64,000 nucleotides of DNA from DTWD01 sp963662965 (GTDB lineage Bacteria > Acidobacteriota > Vicinamibacteria > Vicinamibacterales > UBA8438): positions 1,116,001 through 1,180,000 of the forward strand of contig OY759970.1 of the NCBI GenBank assembly GCA_963662965.1, in the 5' to 3' direction. Position numbers and translations under genes: made by a program. The first letter of the stretch is position 1. The number at the start of each line of letters is the position of its first letter. Shown here piece by piece: positions 43,787 to 51,972 of the stretch. The notes beneath the pieces are model-generated. The model was not told the origin of the DNA. It worked only from the letters and a program-made list of their open reading frames with translations, and made no database searches.

Positions 43787-44350
43787 TCGACTAGAGCGAG
43801 TTGCACGTGCGTGTAGCGGTTCGAGCGGCTCGCGGGCAGGTTCCGCACGACTTCGGCGAACGAGCGGCCCAGCAGCTGGTCTCTCTCGGAATCCGTGTCG
43901 TCACGGCGGCAGGGGTGCCACTTTCAGCAATCGGGTGGCGGTTCCTCCGACGGATTCCTCCGAGAGACCAGCTGCTGAGCCGCCCGAACCTGTGGCAGCC
44001 GCCGCCCGCGGGCTCGAACGCGGCCGCCACGGCCGGGGGGTCGCGAAGGACGCTATGAGGCCCGCCGACGCTTGCGGGACCGAAAACTTCGCCACAGCCG
44101 CCAGCGGACGAGCCTGCGCCCTGTGATCTGTGCCCGTCGAAGAACCCCCGCTGCGGGTTGCAGTGGCACGCGCCGGCCCTGACCAGCTGTTGCTCGCCGC
44201 GTGAGAAGTTCCGCCTGCGGTCGGAGGCGCAGTTTTCCGTCGGGCCGATCTGGCGTCTGGCGTGACGCCCCGGCCGCGGCTGCCGCACGCGTGCCGCGGG
44301 CGATACGCGCCTGCTACGCACTAACGAAATGCGCGTTAGCGAATAAGCAC
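43787..44350. other. Intergenic region with large inverted repeats
   Basis: No convincing gene is present in 560 bp. It contains an inverted repeat with arms 43864-43896 and 43950-43983 (separate entry). A weaker one pairs GAAAACTTCGCC near 44082 with GGCGCAGTTTTC near 44227. A short palindrome CTAACGAAATGCGCGTTAG lies just before the next gene. Confidence 0.45.
43864..43983. repeat. Inverted repeat with ~33-nt arms
   Basis: The left arm contains CAGCAGCTGGTCTCTC and GGAATCCGT; the right arm carries their reverse complements with small differences (about 29 of 34 match). The 53-nt centre has its own GCCAC/GTGGC stem. It differs in core sequence from the R2 family. Confidence 0.75.
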
Positions 44351-44356
44351 TAGGAT
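44351..44356 (+). promoter_or_regulatory. -10-like box (TAGGAT), leaderless
   Basis: TAGGAT ends 6 nt before the GTG start at 44363. Confidence 0.4.
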
Positions 44357-44362
44357 CACCGG

Positions 44363-45487
44363 GTGCGCCTGGTCGACCTGCCAACGCCAGCGGTGCTCAT
44401 CGAGCGCTCCACCCTCCACGCAAACATCACCCGTATGCAACGCGCGGTGGCCGGCGCCGGTATCCGACTCCGCCCGCATGCAAAGACACACAAATCAGCC
44501 GCCATCGCGAGGTGGCAGCTCGACGCGGGCGCAGTCGGGATCACGGTGGCCAAGGTTGGCGAGGCCGAAGTCTTCGCCGAGCACGGCGTGTCCGACATTC
44601 GGGTCGCGTATCCGCTCTCGCCGACAACCGCCCCCCGGATCATCGCGCTCATGGAACGGTCCGACGTCTCCATCGTCGTCGACGATGCGCACGTCGCTAG
44701 GCGATGGTCTGACGCGATGGTCGCCGCCGCACGCCGGCTCGACGTACTGGTCAAAGTCGATGTCGGCTTTCACCGCTGCGGCATCGACCCCAGCGCCTCC
44801 GATGCGGCAACCTTCGTCGCCCAGGTCGCGGCACTTCCGGGACTGTCGCTCCGTGGTCTACTGAGCCACGCGGGACACGGCTACGACGCTGCGTCGATTG
44901 ATGAGGTGGCGGTCATCGCGCGTCAGGAGGCGGCACTCATGAGCGCGCTGGCAGTGGAGGCGCGCGCCGCCGGCATCGCGATCGACGAAGTCAGTGTCGG
45001 CTCCACGCCGACCGCTCGTTTCAGCCTCGGGGAACGCACCATTACGGAACTCCGACCAGGCAACTACGTCTTCGTCGACTTGACGCAGGTGGCGCTCGGA
45101 TCCGCGACCACGGATCAATGCGCGCTCACGGTCCTGTCGACGGTAGTCAGCCGTCCGACCCGCGATCGGCTGGTCCTCGATGCCGGGAGTAAGACGTTGT
45201 CGTCCGATCGCGCGCGCGGACCGGATGCACGCCCTGGCTTCGGCGCGGTCCGGTCCGATGCCCGGGCGAACTCGCTCAGCCAGGCACTCGTGGTCGAGCG
45301 ATTGTCCGAAGAACACGCGGTGGTGTCGGTCGCCGGGAACGACACGACCCTGGCCCCGGGCGACCGTGTCCGGCTGATACCGAACCACGCCTGCGTCGTG
45401 GCCAACTTGACCGACACGCTCCAGCTGGTTGACGGAGACTCGGTTGTCGATACGTTGCCTGTACACGCCCGCGGCAAAAACAGCTAG
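44363..45487 (+). CDS. D-threonine aldolase/D-serine dehydratase-like PLP enzyme
   Basis: A 374-residue fold-type III PLP enzyme of the alanine racemase-like DSD1/DTA family. The cofactor Lys lies in IRLRPHAKTHKSAAIARWQL near residue 40, after LVDLPTPAVLIERSTL. The metal-binding His-x-Cys of this family appears near the C-terminus as RLIPNHACVVANL. These enzymes cleave D-threonine or dehydrate D-serine using PLP and a divalent metal. The GTG at 44363 is supported by a TAGGAT box. It is convergent with the MerR gene. Confidence 0.85.
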   Translation: MRLVDLPTPAVLIERSTLHANITRMQRAVAGAGIRLRPHAKTHKSAAIARWQLDAGAVGITVAKVGEAEVFAEHGVSDIRVAYPLSPTTAPRIIALMERSDVSIVVDDAHVARRWSDAMVAAARRLDVLVKVDVGFHRCGIDPSASDAATFVAQVAALPGLSLRGLLSHAGHGYDAASIDEVAVIARQEAALMSALAVEARAAGIAIDEVSVGSTPTARFSLGERTITELRPGNYVFVDLTQVALGSATTDQCALTVLSTVVSRPTRDRLVLDAGSKTLSSDRARGPDARPGFGAVRSDARANSLSQALVVERLSEEHAVVSVAGNDTTLAPGDRVRLIPNHACVVANLTDTLQLVDGDSVVDTLPVHARGKNS

Positions 45488-45491
45488 AGCG

Positions 45492-45512
45492 TTTCGGGGC
45501 AGTCAGCCTCGT
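45492..45512. repeat. Partial R1 repeat end
   Basis: TTCGGGGCAGTCAGCCTCGT matches the distal end of R1 copies b, c and d. It overlaps the 3' end of the MerR gene. Confidence 0.5.
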
Positions 45513-45979
45513 TTGGATTTAGACTTCCGCTTCTTCCGGCGGCCCCGCGCGCGCGAGCTCAAACCTTGAAGGTGATCGCCCCCGACGACCAAGAGCGGCT
45601 GCCCTGGCGCCCGGAGCAGGTTGTAGAACTCACCAGCCTGCGTGCGAGCGTAGACCTCGTGCCCGTCGGTCAGCAGCGTGACCTTGCCGCCGTCGCCGAG
45701 CGCGTCGTAGAGCCGGACGCCGAACTGCGAGTCGATAACGGCAAGGATGGTTCGGATCTTCTGCACCGAGAATCCGCGGCGGCGGAGATCCGCGAGCGCG
45801 ATCAACTCGTAGAGCTCGACCGGCGAGTAGCGTCGCTCGGTGAAGCCTCCGGCCGGCGTCGGGCGGGACGACACGGCCGCGGACAGGAGCTGGCGCGAGT
45901 CCCACCATTGCAGCTGCCGCGCGGTGAGCCCGGTCAGCGAAGCGACCTCGCGCGCGCTGTAGCTCTGCTTGAGCTTCAT
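45503..45979 (-). CDS. MerR-family transcriptional regulator
   Basis: A 158-residue protein with an N-terminal MerR winged helix (YSAREVASLTGLTARQLQWW, then RRYSPVELYELIALADLRRR, GFSVQKIRTILAVI). The C-terminal part (VRLYDALGDGGKVTLLTDGH and onward) has no Cys cluster, so it is not a heavy-metal sensor; it ends in a very basic tail (RARGRRKKRKSKSKRG), partly created by R1 sequence. MerR proteins twist operator DNA to activate promoters. The target is unknown. R2 copy D begins 3 bp upstream of its ATG, which may disturb its promoter. Confidence 0.85.
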   Translation of the reverse strand: MKLKQSYSAREVASLTGLTARQLQWWDSRQLLSAAVSSRPTPAGGFTERRYSPVELYELIALADLRRRGFSVQKIRTILAVIDSQFGVRLYDALGDGGKVTLLTDGHEVYARTQAGEFYNLLRAPGQPLLVVGGDHLQGLSSRARGRRKKRKSKSKRG

Positions 45980-45981
45980 AT

Positions 45982-46145
45982 TAGTGGCCTGTCCTCGCCG
46001 AATCCGTACGACCGCGCGGGCGGGGCATCCCGCCTGCCGGCGTTACTCCTCGGTCACAAATGCGCAATTTGCTCCCTCGTCGCGCCTTGCCAGCCGGGCG
46101 CCGCGCGCCACGGCCCGGTACTGATTCAGCAAGGACAGGCCTCTA
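45982..46145 (-). repeat. R2 nested-hairpin element, copy D
   Basis: Outer arms 45982-46009 and 46118-46145 match at 24 of 28 positions. The core on the minus strand reads GGCAAGGCGCGACGAGGGAG, apex CAAAT-TGCGC-ATTTG, then TGACCGAGGAGTAACGCC. The right arm ends in the thiO stop codon; the left arm starts next to the MerR start codon. Confidence 0.85.
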
Positions 46146-47258
46146 GCAATCGCCGAAGCGTGCGGGCGTAGTCATGTCCAGCATCTGATCGTGCGTGTGG
46201 GCAACGAGGAGGTCGCCAACCAAGGCAGCCGTCAGCGGCGCCAACAGAATGCCGTTGCGGAAGTGCCCGCACGCGTAGACTAGTCCGGGAACCGTCGCGG
46301 ACGGTCCGATGACCGGAAGCTCGTCGGGAGTAGCGGGCCTCAACCCGACACGCGCTTCCTTGAATGACGCCTGCGCGACCTGTGGTGTCACGAGCTGTGT
46401 CGCGTCAATCAGCGCCCGCACGCCGGCGACCGTCGCCCGTTCGTCGAAGCCAACCTCCTCGACGGTGGCGCCGATGAGTACGGTGCCGTCACTCCATGGC
46501 ACCAGGTAGCACCCCGGGGCCCAGACGACTCGATTCATCATCGGTGCGGGCCATCCGAGGTGAAGCAGCTGGCCGCGAACCGGACGAATCGGCACCGGCG
46601 TCGCGCCATCGACTTCAACCCGGCCGGACCAGCTGCCGGCGGCCATGACGACCGCCTCACAGGCAAATGCGTCGCCGGCCGTCTCGATGCGGATCCCGGT
46701 GCCGTTGCGCGCAATCCGGGTCGCCGCCGACGCCGTCTGGAACGACACACCGTGCGCAGCAGCCGCACGCCGGAGCGCAGCCGTCAAGTCGGATGCGCCC
46801 ACGAACCCGTGCGACTCGACGAGTAGGCCGCCACGCACCTCGGTCGACAGATGCGGCTCGGCGTCACGCACCTGGTCGACGTCGAGTAGCTCGGCCCCCA
46901 TGCCGCGCTCCGCACATATCGCGCGAACCGCCTCAAGGCGGGCAACGCCGGCGTCGTCCATCGCCACTTCGAGCGTCCCGGTCCGCACATATTGCACCGC
47001 CGCGCCCGAGTCTTCCACGACACGTGCGACGAACTCGTCGTAGAGGTCGAGACTGCGGGTCGTGAGGTCGAGCAAGGGCCGTCGGTCGAACGCTTCGATA
47101 AACGGGGCAAGCACGCCGGCGGAGGCCTGCGTCGCCCCCTGCCCAACCGCGCGCCGGTCGATGACTTGGACGTGGACGCCGCGCCGGGCCAGCTCATAGG
47201 CAACCGCACAGCCGACGATGCCGGCGCCGATCACAACAACGTTGGACGTATGCTTCAC
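46143..47258 (-). CDS. thiO: Glycine oxidase/D-amino-acid oxidase-type flavoprotein
   Basis: A 371-residue DAO-family flavoenzyme most like ThiO, which oxidises glycine for thiazole synthesis. The FAD site is VVVIGAGIVGCAVAYELARR. Family blocks are GVLAPFIEAFDRRPLLDLTT, VRPVRGQLLHLGWPAPM, GATVEEVGFDERATVAGVRA, EARVGLRPATPDELPVIGPS and YACGHFRNGILLAPLTA. A D-amino acid dehydrogenase is the alternative. The GTG at 47258 starts the FAD strand; the longer frame to 47351 is not conserved in character. Other thi genes are absent apart from thiI at 12 kb. Confidence 0.82.
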   Translation of the reverse strand: MKHTSNVVVIGAGIVGCAVAYELARRGVHVQVIDRRAVGQGATQASAGVLAPFIEAFDRRPLLDLTTRSLDLYDEFVARVVEDSGAAVQYVRTGTLEVAMDDAGVARLEAVRAICAERGMGAELLDVDQVRDAEPHLSTEVRGGLLVESHGFVGASDLTAALRRAAAAHGVSFQTASAATRIARNGTGIRIETAGDAFACEAVVMAAGSWSGRVEVDGATPVPIRPVRGQLLHLGWPAPMMNRVVWAPGCYLVPWSDGTVLIGATVEEVGFDERATVAGVRALIDATQLVTPQVAQASFKEARVGLRPATPDELPVIGPSATVPGLVYACGHFRNGILLAPLTAALVGDLLVAHTHDQMLDMTTPARFGDC

Positions 47259-47313
47259 GGTCTGTGGCCCTGCCCAACCTCGCAGTTTACTACGAAGCTG
47301 CCCCCCAGCGGGT

Positions 47314-47909
47314 TCACCGCTCCCAGGCGCCGGGCCTGAGCCGACCGCCAAAACCCCAGTGCCGCGACTGGCGGCGTGTCGGCGTGCGACACACGTCGGT
47401 GCCGAAGTGCGGGCTGAAGCTATTGAAGCGCCTTGGGTCCTGCGTGCTCTCCAACCTAATCGGGTGAGAACGGGATCCAGTCGCCACCACGACCGGCACC
47501 TGCACGATGGTCGTCTGTGTCGTGGTCGTGGCGACGCCGCCCGAGGCGGCGGTCACGGTCTGCTCGCCCGGTCCACCCCCGCCCCGCGTGCTCCGCTTAC
47601 CTCGCTTGCCAATGACTAGTGGCGGCGGCGACGGCACCTCGGGAACCGCCGTGACAATTGGGGCTCTCCTCGCGCGTGATACGCGGCCGCTGCGAACCAG
47701 TGCGAGGAGAACGCGGTCGGCCACCCCGACCGTTTCATCTCCAGCAGTCGCTCCACCGTCAGCGAGTACAACCGGTCGTTGACCTCGACGAGCGCCACCA
47801 ACACTTCGGGAGCGATGCCCGCCTTCGAGAGCGTCACGGCGCCCGCCGGGACGCTGACGAGAAGCGAGGTGCTGAGCACGACGATCCCGAGAACGGCAGG
47901 GCTGCGCAT
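47314..47909 (-). pseudogene. Exported hypothetical protein, frameshifted in a G run
   Basis: The signal peptide MRSPAVLGIVVLSTSLLVSV then PAGAVTLSKAGIAPEVLVAL and VEVNDRLYSLTVERLLEMKR is followed by a frame change at a run of four C (47724-47727, plus strand). The next frame continues GVADRVLLALVRSGR and a Pro/Val/Thr-rich tail. The pattern 'KAGI...VLVALVEV...LLEMKRSGVADRVLLALVRS' resembles repeated short helices of a family common in acidobacteria, function unknown. One extra G restores the frame, so this could be a sequencing error. Confidence 0.65.
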
Positions 47910-48009
47910 CGCGCACTCCTGTGTCACCTCTCAGGGCAGGCGGCTCGGCGAATCCGAGGGGTGAGGCACTTTCACTCTACGCGACCGACGCGGCGGACAA
48001 AAGCCCCTA

Positions 48010-48780
48010 GCCGTCCGGCGCCCCCGGCTGTCGTAGTAGTCCACTTTATCGAGCGGCATGACCACGCCCGATAGCACGTTGAGCAGGTGACCGCCAATCC
48101 GCTCGTAGTACCGCGTGCCAAGAATGAACGCCGTCGTGGCGCCAGCGTCCAAGTTCCCTTTTCCGACGTTCGCGAGAGATGCGTCACGTCCTGCCGGCGA
48201 ATCGTCTGTTCAAGCGCGTTGACCCGTGCATCGAGCTCGTAGAGAGTGGCCTGTTCGGACTCTCGTACCGGAAACCGCCTACGTTGCCGATCGTTCCGGC
48301 AAGCCACGTCGCCGAACGTCGCAGGTAACCGGTCACCATCTCCAGCGGCAGCAGGACGATGACCGCGAAGTAGTTGAAAACGTCGTGGCAGATCGCGATC
48401 GGAAAGGCGTGCTCGAACTCGTCCTTCCGACCGATGTGCGCCAGCGACACGATCGTCGCGGTGACGGTGGTCCCAATGTTGGCACCCATCACCATCGGGA
48501 TGGCATTCGCCAACGGGCGCGGATTCTCCGGCGCCGCGACCAACGCGACGACCATCGAGGTCGTCACCGACGAGCTCTGCACGACCGTTGTCGCGACCAA
48601 GCCGACGCGCAAGCCGATGAATGGGTTCAAGGTTGCGGCGAACAATTGTCGATGAGGTCTTAACCGAGCAGCTTGAAGCCGTCGCCCAGCCCTTTGACGC
48701 CGAGGAAAAAATAAACAGGAGGGCGAGGGCCGCGAGCAGCCGTGGGAGGAAGGCAGGCCTCAGCGGCGCAATGGCAGCGG
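48010..48780 (-). pseudogene. Na/Pi cotransporter (NptA-PhoU type), multiply broken
   Basis: Pieces of one Na/Pi symporter occur in several frames. FIFxLGVKGLGDGFKLLG (frameshift in a T6 run near 48710, followed by a stop) comes first. Then MFAATLNPFIGLRVGLVATT and VQSSSVTTSMVVALVAAPEN, MGANIGTTVTATIVSLAHIG are seen in one open frame (48184-48645). Next are ATLYELDARVNALEQTIRRQ and, in another frame, TAFILGTRYYERIGGHLLNV, which is the PhoU-like part. Roughly half of the expected 550 residues are left. The QSSSVTT and GANIGTT phosphate-site motifs are kept, but no full product can form. Confidence 0.85.
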
Positions 48781-48818
48781 GTAAGTCGACCCTGGACGAG
48801 CGTTAGGCGTCCAACCTT

Positions 48819-48989
48819 AGTGGCCCCGGTCACAATTACGAGAACGTATGCGGGCGCCGAGTCGCCCGCTCAGCAAGGCGCAAGAGGAAGCATACCGGGA
48901 GTATGCGACCCCGCGAGGAAAAGCCCAGCGCCGCCCTTTGCGGGATGCATCGGTGGCCGAACGTTGTCGTAATTGTGACCGTGACCACT
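48819..48989 (+). repeat. R2 nested-hairpin element, copy A
   Basis: Outer arms 48819-48847 and 48961-48989 match at 26 of 29 positions. The core reads AAGGCGCAAGAGGAAG, apex CATAC-CGGGA-GTATG, then CGACC and a slightly longer right side ending GCGCCGCC. It directly abuts copy B. Confidence 0.85.
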
Positions 48990-49151
48990 TAATCCCAGAA
49001 CTCACTTGGGTTGGCGGCGTTTGGCGCCGGACTGGGCGGCGAGGACCAGGCGCGACGAGGGAGTGTGGTGGGCCCACAGGACTGAGGAGCAACGCCGCCC
49101 TCGTCGTTCAGAACAAGCGGGCGGCGTCGACCCAAGTAAGTTCTGGGATTA
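48990..49151 (+). repeat. R2 nested-hairpin element, copy B
   Basis: Outer arms 48990-49011 (TAATCCCAGAACTCACTTGG...) and 49130-49151 match at 21 of 22 positions. The core reads AGGCGCGACGAGGGAG, apex TGTGG-TGGGC-CCACA, then GGACTGAGGAGCAACGCC. Confidence 0.88.
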
Positions 49152-49402
49152 GTTTGCGGACTCGCCCACCAGACCGGCCTTCCCCGACCAGGCTGGGCGG
49201 ACGCCATTCTACGCGATGCCGATCCTGCCGCTCCGCAGACGACATGGTCCCCTCACGGTGACAGAAATTTCACTCTGAGCGGACGTGTAGACGGAAAACA
49301 GGGGCCAGAAAGGGTTGAAAATGAAGCAGATCAGGCGATAATCGGTTCTATGGGAACGGCATGGCTATTGCTCTTCTCCCGAGTAGACGAGGAGTACTCG
49401 GT
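49152..49402. other. Upstream region with a sigma-70-like promoter and a truncated small ORF
   Basis: A minus-strand ATG near 49244, preceded by an SD-like GAGGGG, opens a 44-codon frame that runs into R2 copy B (MSSAERQDRHRVEWRPPSLV ...). It may be the 5' end of a gene cut by R2, but no family is recognised. The plus-strand promoter below drives the next gene. Confidence 0.4.
49315..49342 (+). promoter_or_regulatory. Sigma-70-like promoter TTGAAA-N16-GATAAT
   Basis: TTGAAA (49315-49320) and GATAAT (49337-49342) are 16 bp apart, about 60 bp upstream of the ATG at 49403. It is one of the few promoters here with both boxes visible. Confidence 0.5.
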
Positions 49403-50563
49403 ATGCTGAAGAAACCGCAAACAGTCGCTCTCGCCGCTGCTCTAGTCGCTCTGGTCGTGGTCGCGGCTGGGACCGGAGCGTATCTCGCGCTTCGGCAGAA
49501 CGCGTCGGACGCCGTCACGGATCAAGATACCGCTGCACGGCTGGTTTCGGACCTTTCGCAGACCGATGCGACCCATCCGCGGCTCGGTGACGCTGGTCTG
49601 CCCCGTGCGGGAGAAGGTGTCGACGTGGTTGACGGGCTAAACGCTGTCGACGCGACGGAACAGCTCGTCATCGAGGTTGCAGAGCCCCCGGCGGCGGCGC
49701 CGGAACCAGCCCGCCGCGTCAGCGCGCCACCACCAGCGCCACCGCAGCCATCGGCTTTGCCGCGCCAGACGGACACTCCTCCGCCCGGTCGGAAGCCCCG
49801 GACGAAGCCAGAGGCGGCTGAGCGCCCGGTCCCGACGCCGTCACGACGAGCGTCGCGCGACCTTCCGGAGATCGATGGATGGGAGCGTATCGACTCGCGG
49901 TGGCCGACGCCCGACGAGTCTGTGGTTGGATCCGAGGAAGGAGAAGACGCGGGCGAGATCGTGCTTGCCATCGATCCCGACTCGATCGGTGCACCATTCT
50001 CGTCCGGGCCGCCACCACCACCGCTGATCCTACCAATCATGGAGGAGCTGACGATCGCTGCCGACTCCGTGGTCGGTCTCCAGATCGACACCTTCGTGAC
50101 GACTGAGCGCGCCGAGATCGAAGACGATGTGCAAGCCCGTGTCACGCGTGACGTCCTCGTTGAGAGCGACGTTGCGGTACCCGCGGGGACGATCGTCATG
50201 GGCTCGGTCGTGCTCGTGGAGCAAGGCGGCAAGATCAAGGGCGCCTCGCGTCTTGGCGTCCGCTTCCACACCATCGTGTTCGACGACGGCGTGGAGGTCC
50301 CGATGGTGACCGAAACGGTCTACCGTGAGGGACGTTCTCGCGGCGGACAGTCTGCCGCAAAGATCGGCGGCGCGGCCGTTGGCGGCGCCATCCTCGGCGC
50401 GATCTTCGGAGGCGGACGAGGCGCCGCCATTGGCGGCGCGGCCGGTGCCGCCGGCGGAACCGCTGCTGCTGTCGCTGGCGCTCCGGAGCCGGCCACGCTG
50501 CCCGCCGGTTCTACGATCACCGTGCGTCTCTCGCGACCCGCAACCGTCACGATCGAACGATAG
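49403..50563 (+). CDS. Membrane-anchored Pro-rich protein with VirB10/TrbI-like domain
   Basis: A 386-residue protein: a short cytoplasmic start, a membrane helix (VALAAALVALVVVAAGTGAY), a long Pro/Ala-rich spacer (to about residue 165), then a beta-rich domain and a glycine zipper. The C-terminal part (LTIAADSVVGLQIDTFVTTE, VPAGTIVMGSVVLVEQGGKI, GASRLGVRFHTIVF) resembles the beta-barrel of TrbI/VirB10-like proteins. GGAAVGGAILGAIFGGGRGA is a glycine-zipper segment. No other type IV secretion gene is nearby, so an envelope-spanning structural role is only suggested. The ATG at 49403 has an SD (GAGGAG). Confidence 0.65.
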   Translation: MLKKPQTVALAAALVALVVVAAGTGAYLALRQNASDAVTDQDTAARLVSDLSQTDATHPRLGDAGLPRAGEGVDVVDGLNAVDATEQLVIEVAEPPAAAPEPARRVSAPPPAPPQPSALPRQTDTPPPGRKPRTKPEAAERPVPTPSRRASRDLPEIDGWERIDSRWPTPDESVVGSEEGEDAGEIVLAIDPDSIGAPFSSGPPPPPLILPIMEELTIAADSVVGLQIDTFVTTERAEIEDDVQARVTRDVLVESDVAVPAGTIVMGSVVLVEQGGKIKGASRLGVRFHTIVFDDGVEVPMVTETVYREGRSRGGQSAAKIGGAAVGGAILGAIFGGGRGAAIGGAAGAAGGTAAAVAGAPEPATLPAGSTITVRLSRPATVTIER

Positions 50564-50604
50564 GAACCGCCGGCGCTCCGCCAAGAGACGTTCGGACACC
50601 GTGG

Positions 50605-50610
50605 TATAGT
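50605..50610 (+). promoter_or_regulatory. -10-like box (TATAGT), leaderless
   Basis: TATAGT ends 6 nt before the GTG start of the acyltransferase. Confidence 0.5.
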
Positions 50611-50616
50611 GCGCGC

Positions 50617-51750
50617 GTGACGCAGGACGAGATCACGGAAGCCGTGCTCTCCCGCGAAGAAGTCGTTCGATACCTGCAAGGCGGCGGCGGTCAGAGTCCC
50701 GACCAGGCGCACGCCGCGATCCACGGCTACCTCGAAGAGCTCCGAACCACGCAGCGGTACAAAATGTACCGAGCGCTCCAGCACCCGCTCTATCCGATCC
50801 TGAGAAAAATCGAGCGGGTTCAAGAGGGGATCGACATCGTTCGTGCGGCCACCAAGAAGGGACGCGTCATCTACGCGTCGAACCACAAGAGCCACACCGA
50901 CTACTTGGTGGAGCCGCTCGTTCTCGATGACAACGGCATTCGACCGCCGGTCATGGCGGCTGGTATCAACCTGTTCGGCGGCGCGCTCGGGCTGATCCAC
51001 AGGCACGTCACCGGCGCCATCCCCATCCGGCGGGAAACCAAGGATCCGGCCTACCTCGTGACGCTGAAAGCGTACGTGGCAGAGCTCCTCCGTCGCACCG
51101 ATCTCTTCCTCTACCTCGAGGGCGGGCGCAGCTACAGCGGAGAGCTCAAGCCATTCAAGACCGGCCTGCTCCATGCGGCCGTCCAGGCGCGACGCAGCGA
51201 TGTCGTCATCATTCCGACTGCCATATCATACGACCTCGTGCTCGAGGACTTCATCCTGTCACGCCAGCGCGTCAAACGGACGCAGCGGCCGTTTCGTCGA
51301 GAAGTGGCCGAGATGGTCCGCTACGCCGTCGGGTATCAGTCGCGCGGCTTCGTCAGCTTTGGGCAGCCGATCGAGATCGGCGACTACGACCCCAACGCCG
51401 GGCGCGACATGGTCCGCTTGCAACGACGCGTGCGCGAGGCGATCGGCCGGCTCTACAAAGTCGTGCCGACGGCGCTGCTCGCCGCCTCAATCCGCCCCTC
51501 CATAAATCGCACCGAGCTCGAGGAACGGATCGACCAGCTGATTGAAATCCTGCAGGCGGCCAAGGCCAACCTCGACGTCACGACGGGCCGTGCTGCCATC
51601 GAGGCGGCGACCGAACCACTGGTAACCCGCGGCATCATCGTCGTCGTCGGTCAGCGCTATCGGGTGCGTGAACGGGCCGTGCTGAGGTACTACGCCCGTA
51701 CGATCGACCACCATTTGAAGCATCGTGGCGGCTCGGCCCATACGCATTGA
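50617..51750 (+). CDS. Glycerophosphate acyltransferase (PlsB/PlsC-like)
   Basis: A 377-residue acyltransferase. The catalytic H-x4-D is in SNHKSHTDYLVEPLVL near residue 88. Substrate-binding motifs follow: GAIPIRRETKDPAYLVTL, LFLYLEGGRSYSGELKPFKT and VVIIPTAISYDLVLEDF. The EGGRS motif and length resemble the PlsB/DHAPAT-type more than short PlsC proteins. It transfers a fatty acyl group to glycerol-3-phosphate or lysophosphatidate at the membrane face. The GTG at 50617 is supported by a TATAGT box. R1 copy e follows the stop by 55 bp. Confidence 0.85.
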   Translation: MTQDEITEAVLSREEVVRYLQGGGGQSPDQAHAAIHGYLEELRTTQRYKMYRALQHPLYPILRKIERVQEGIDIVRAATKKGRVIYASNHKSHTDYLVEPLVLDDNGIRPPVMAAGINLFGGALGLIHRHVTGAIPIRRETKDPAYLVTLKAYVAELLRRTDLFLYLEGGRSYSGELKPFKTGLLHAAVQARRSDVVIIPTAISYDLVLEDFILSRQRVKRTQRPFRREVAEMVRYAVGYQSRGFVSFGQPIEIGDYDPNAGRDMVRLQRRVREAIGRLYKVVPTALLAASIRPSINRTELEERIDQLIEILQAAKANLDVTTGRAAIEAATEPLVTRGIIVVVGQRYRVRERAVLRYYARTIDHHLKHRGGSAHTH

Positions 51751-51805
51751 TTAGATTGGGGGAATATCGCCCTCGGTCACATGGCGGCGGCGCGGGCGCG
51801 TCTTT

Positions 51806-51972
51806 TTCAGACTGGGCCTGCCGCCCCAAACCCCGCCGCCGGTGCTAGCCGGGGCCCGGCGCCGCACCGGCGATGGCGCGCACGTGCGTGCCCCGCGGGC
51901 ACGGAGTGGGGCCATGGGGTCCCCGCGAGTGCCCGCGGCGGGGTTGTTCGGGGTCGAAGACCCCGTCTGAAC
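51806..51972 (+). repeat. R1 GC-rich nested palindromic repeat, copy e (complete, with terminal inverted repeats)
   Basis: The longest copy: it begins TTCAGACTGGGCCTGCCGCC and ends CCGTCTGAAC directly before the proline dehydrogenase ATG. TTCAGAC and GTCTGAA form terminal inverted repeats, and CCCCGCCGCC pairs with GGCGGGGTT near the ends. The centre contains GGCGCGCACGTGCGTGCCCC. Confidence 0.85.

Noticed and set aside
43791..44384. A 197-codon minus-strand frame
   Set aside because: Arg/Gly/Ser-rich translation across inverted repeats; it looks non-coding.
49403..50563. Part of a type IV secretion system
   Set aside because: Only a VirB10/TrbI-like domain is seen; no VirB4, VirB9, VirD4 or pilin gene is nearby.
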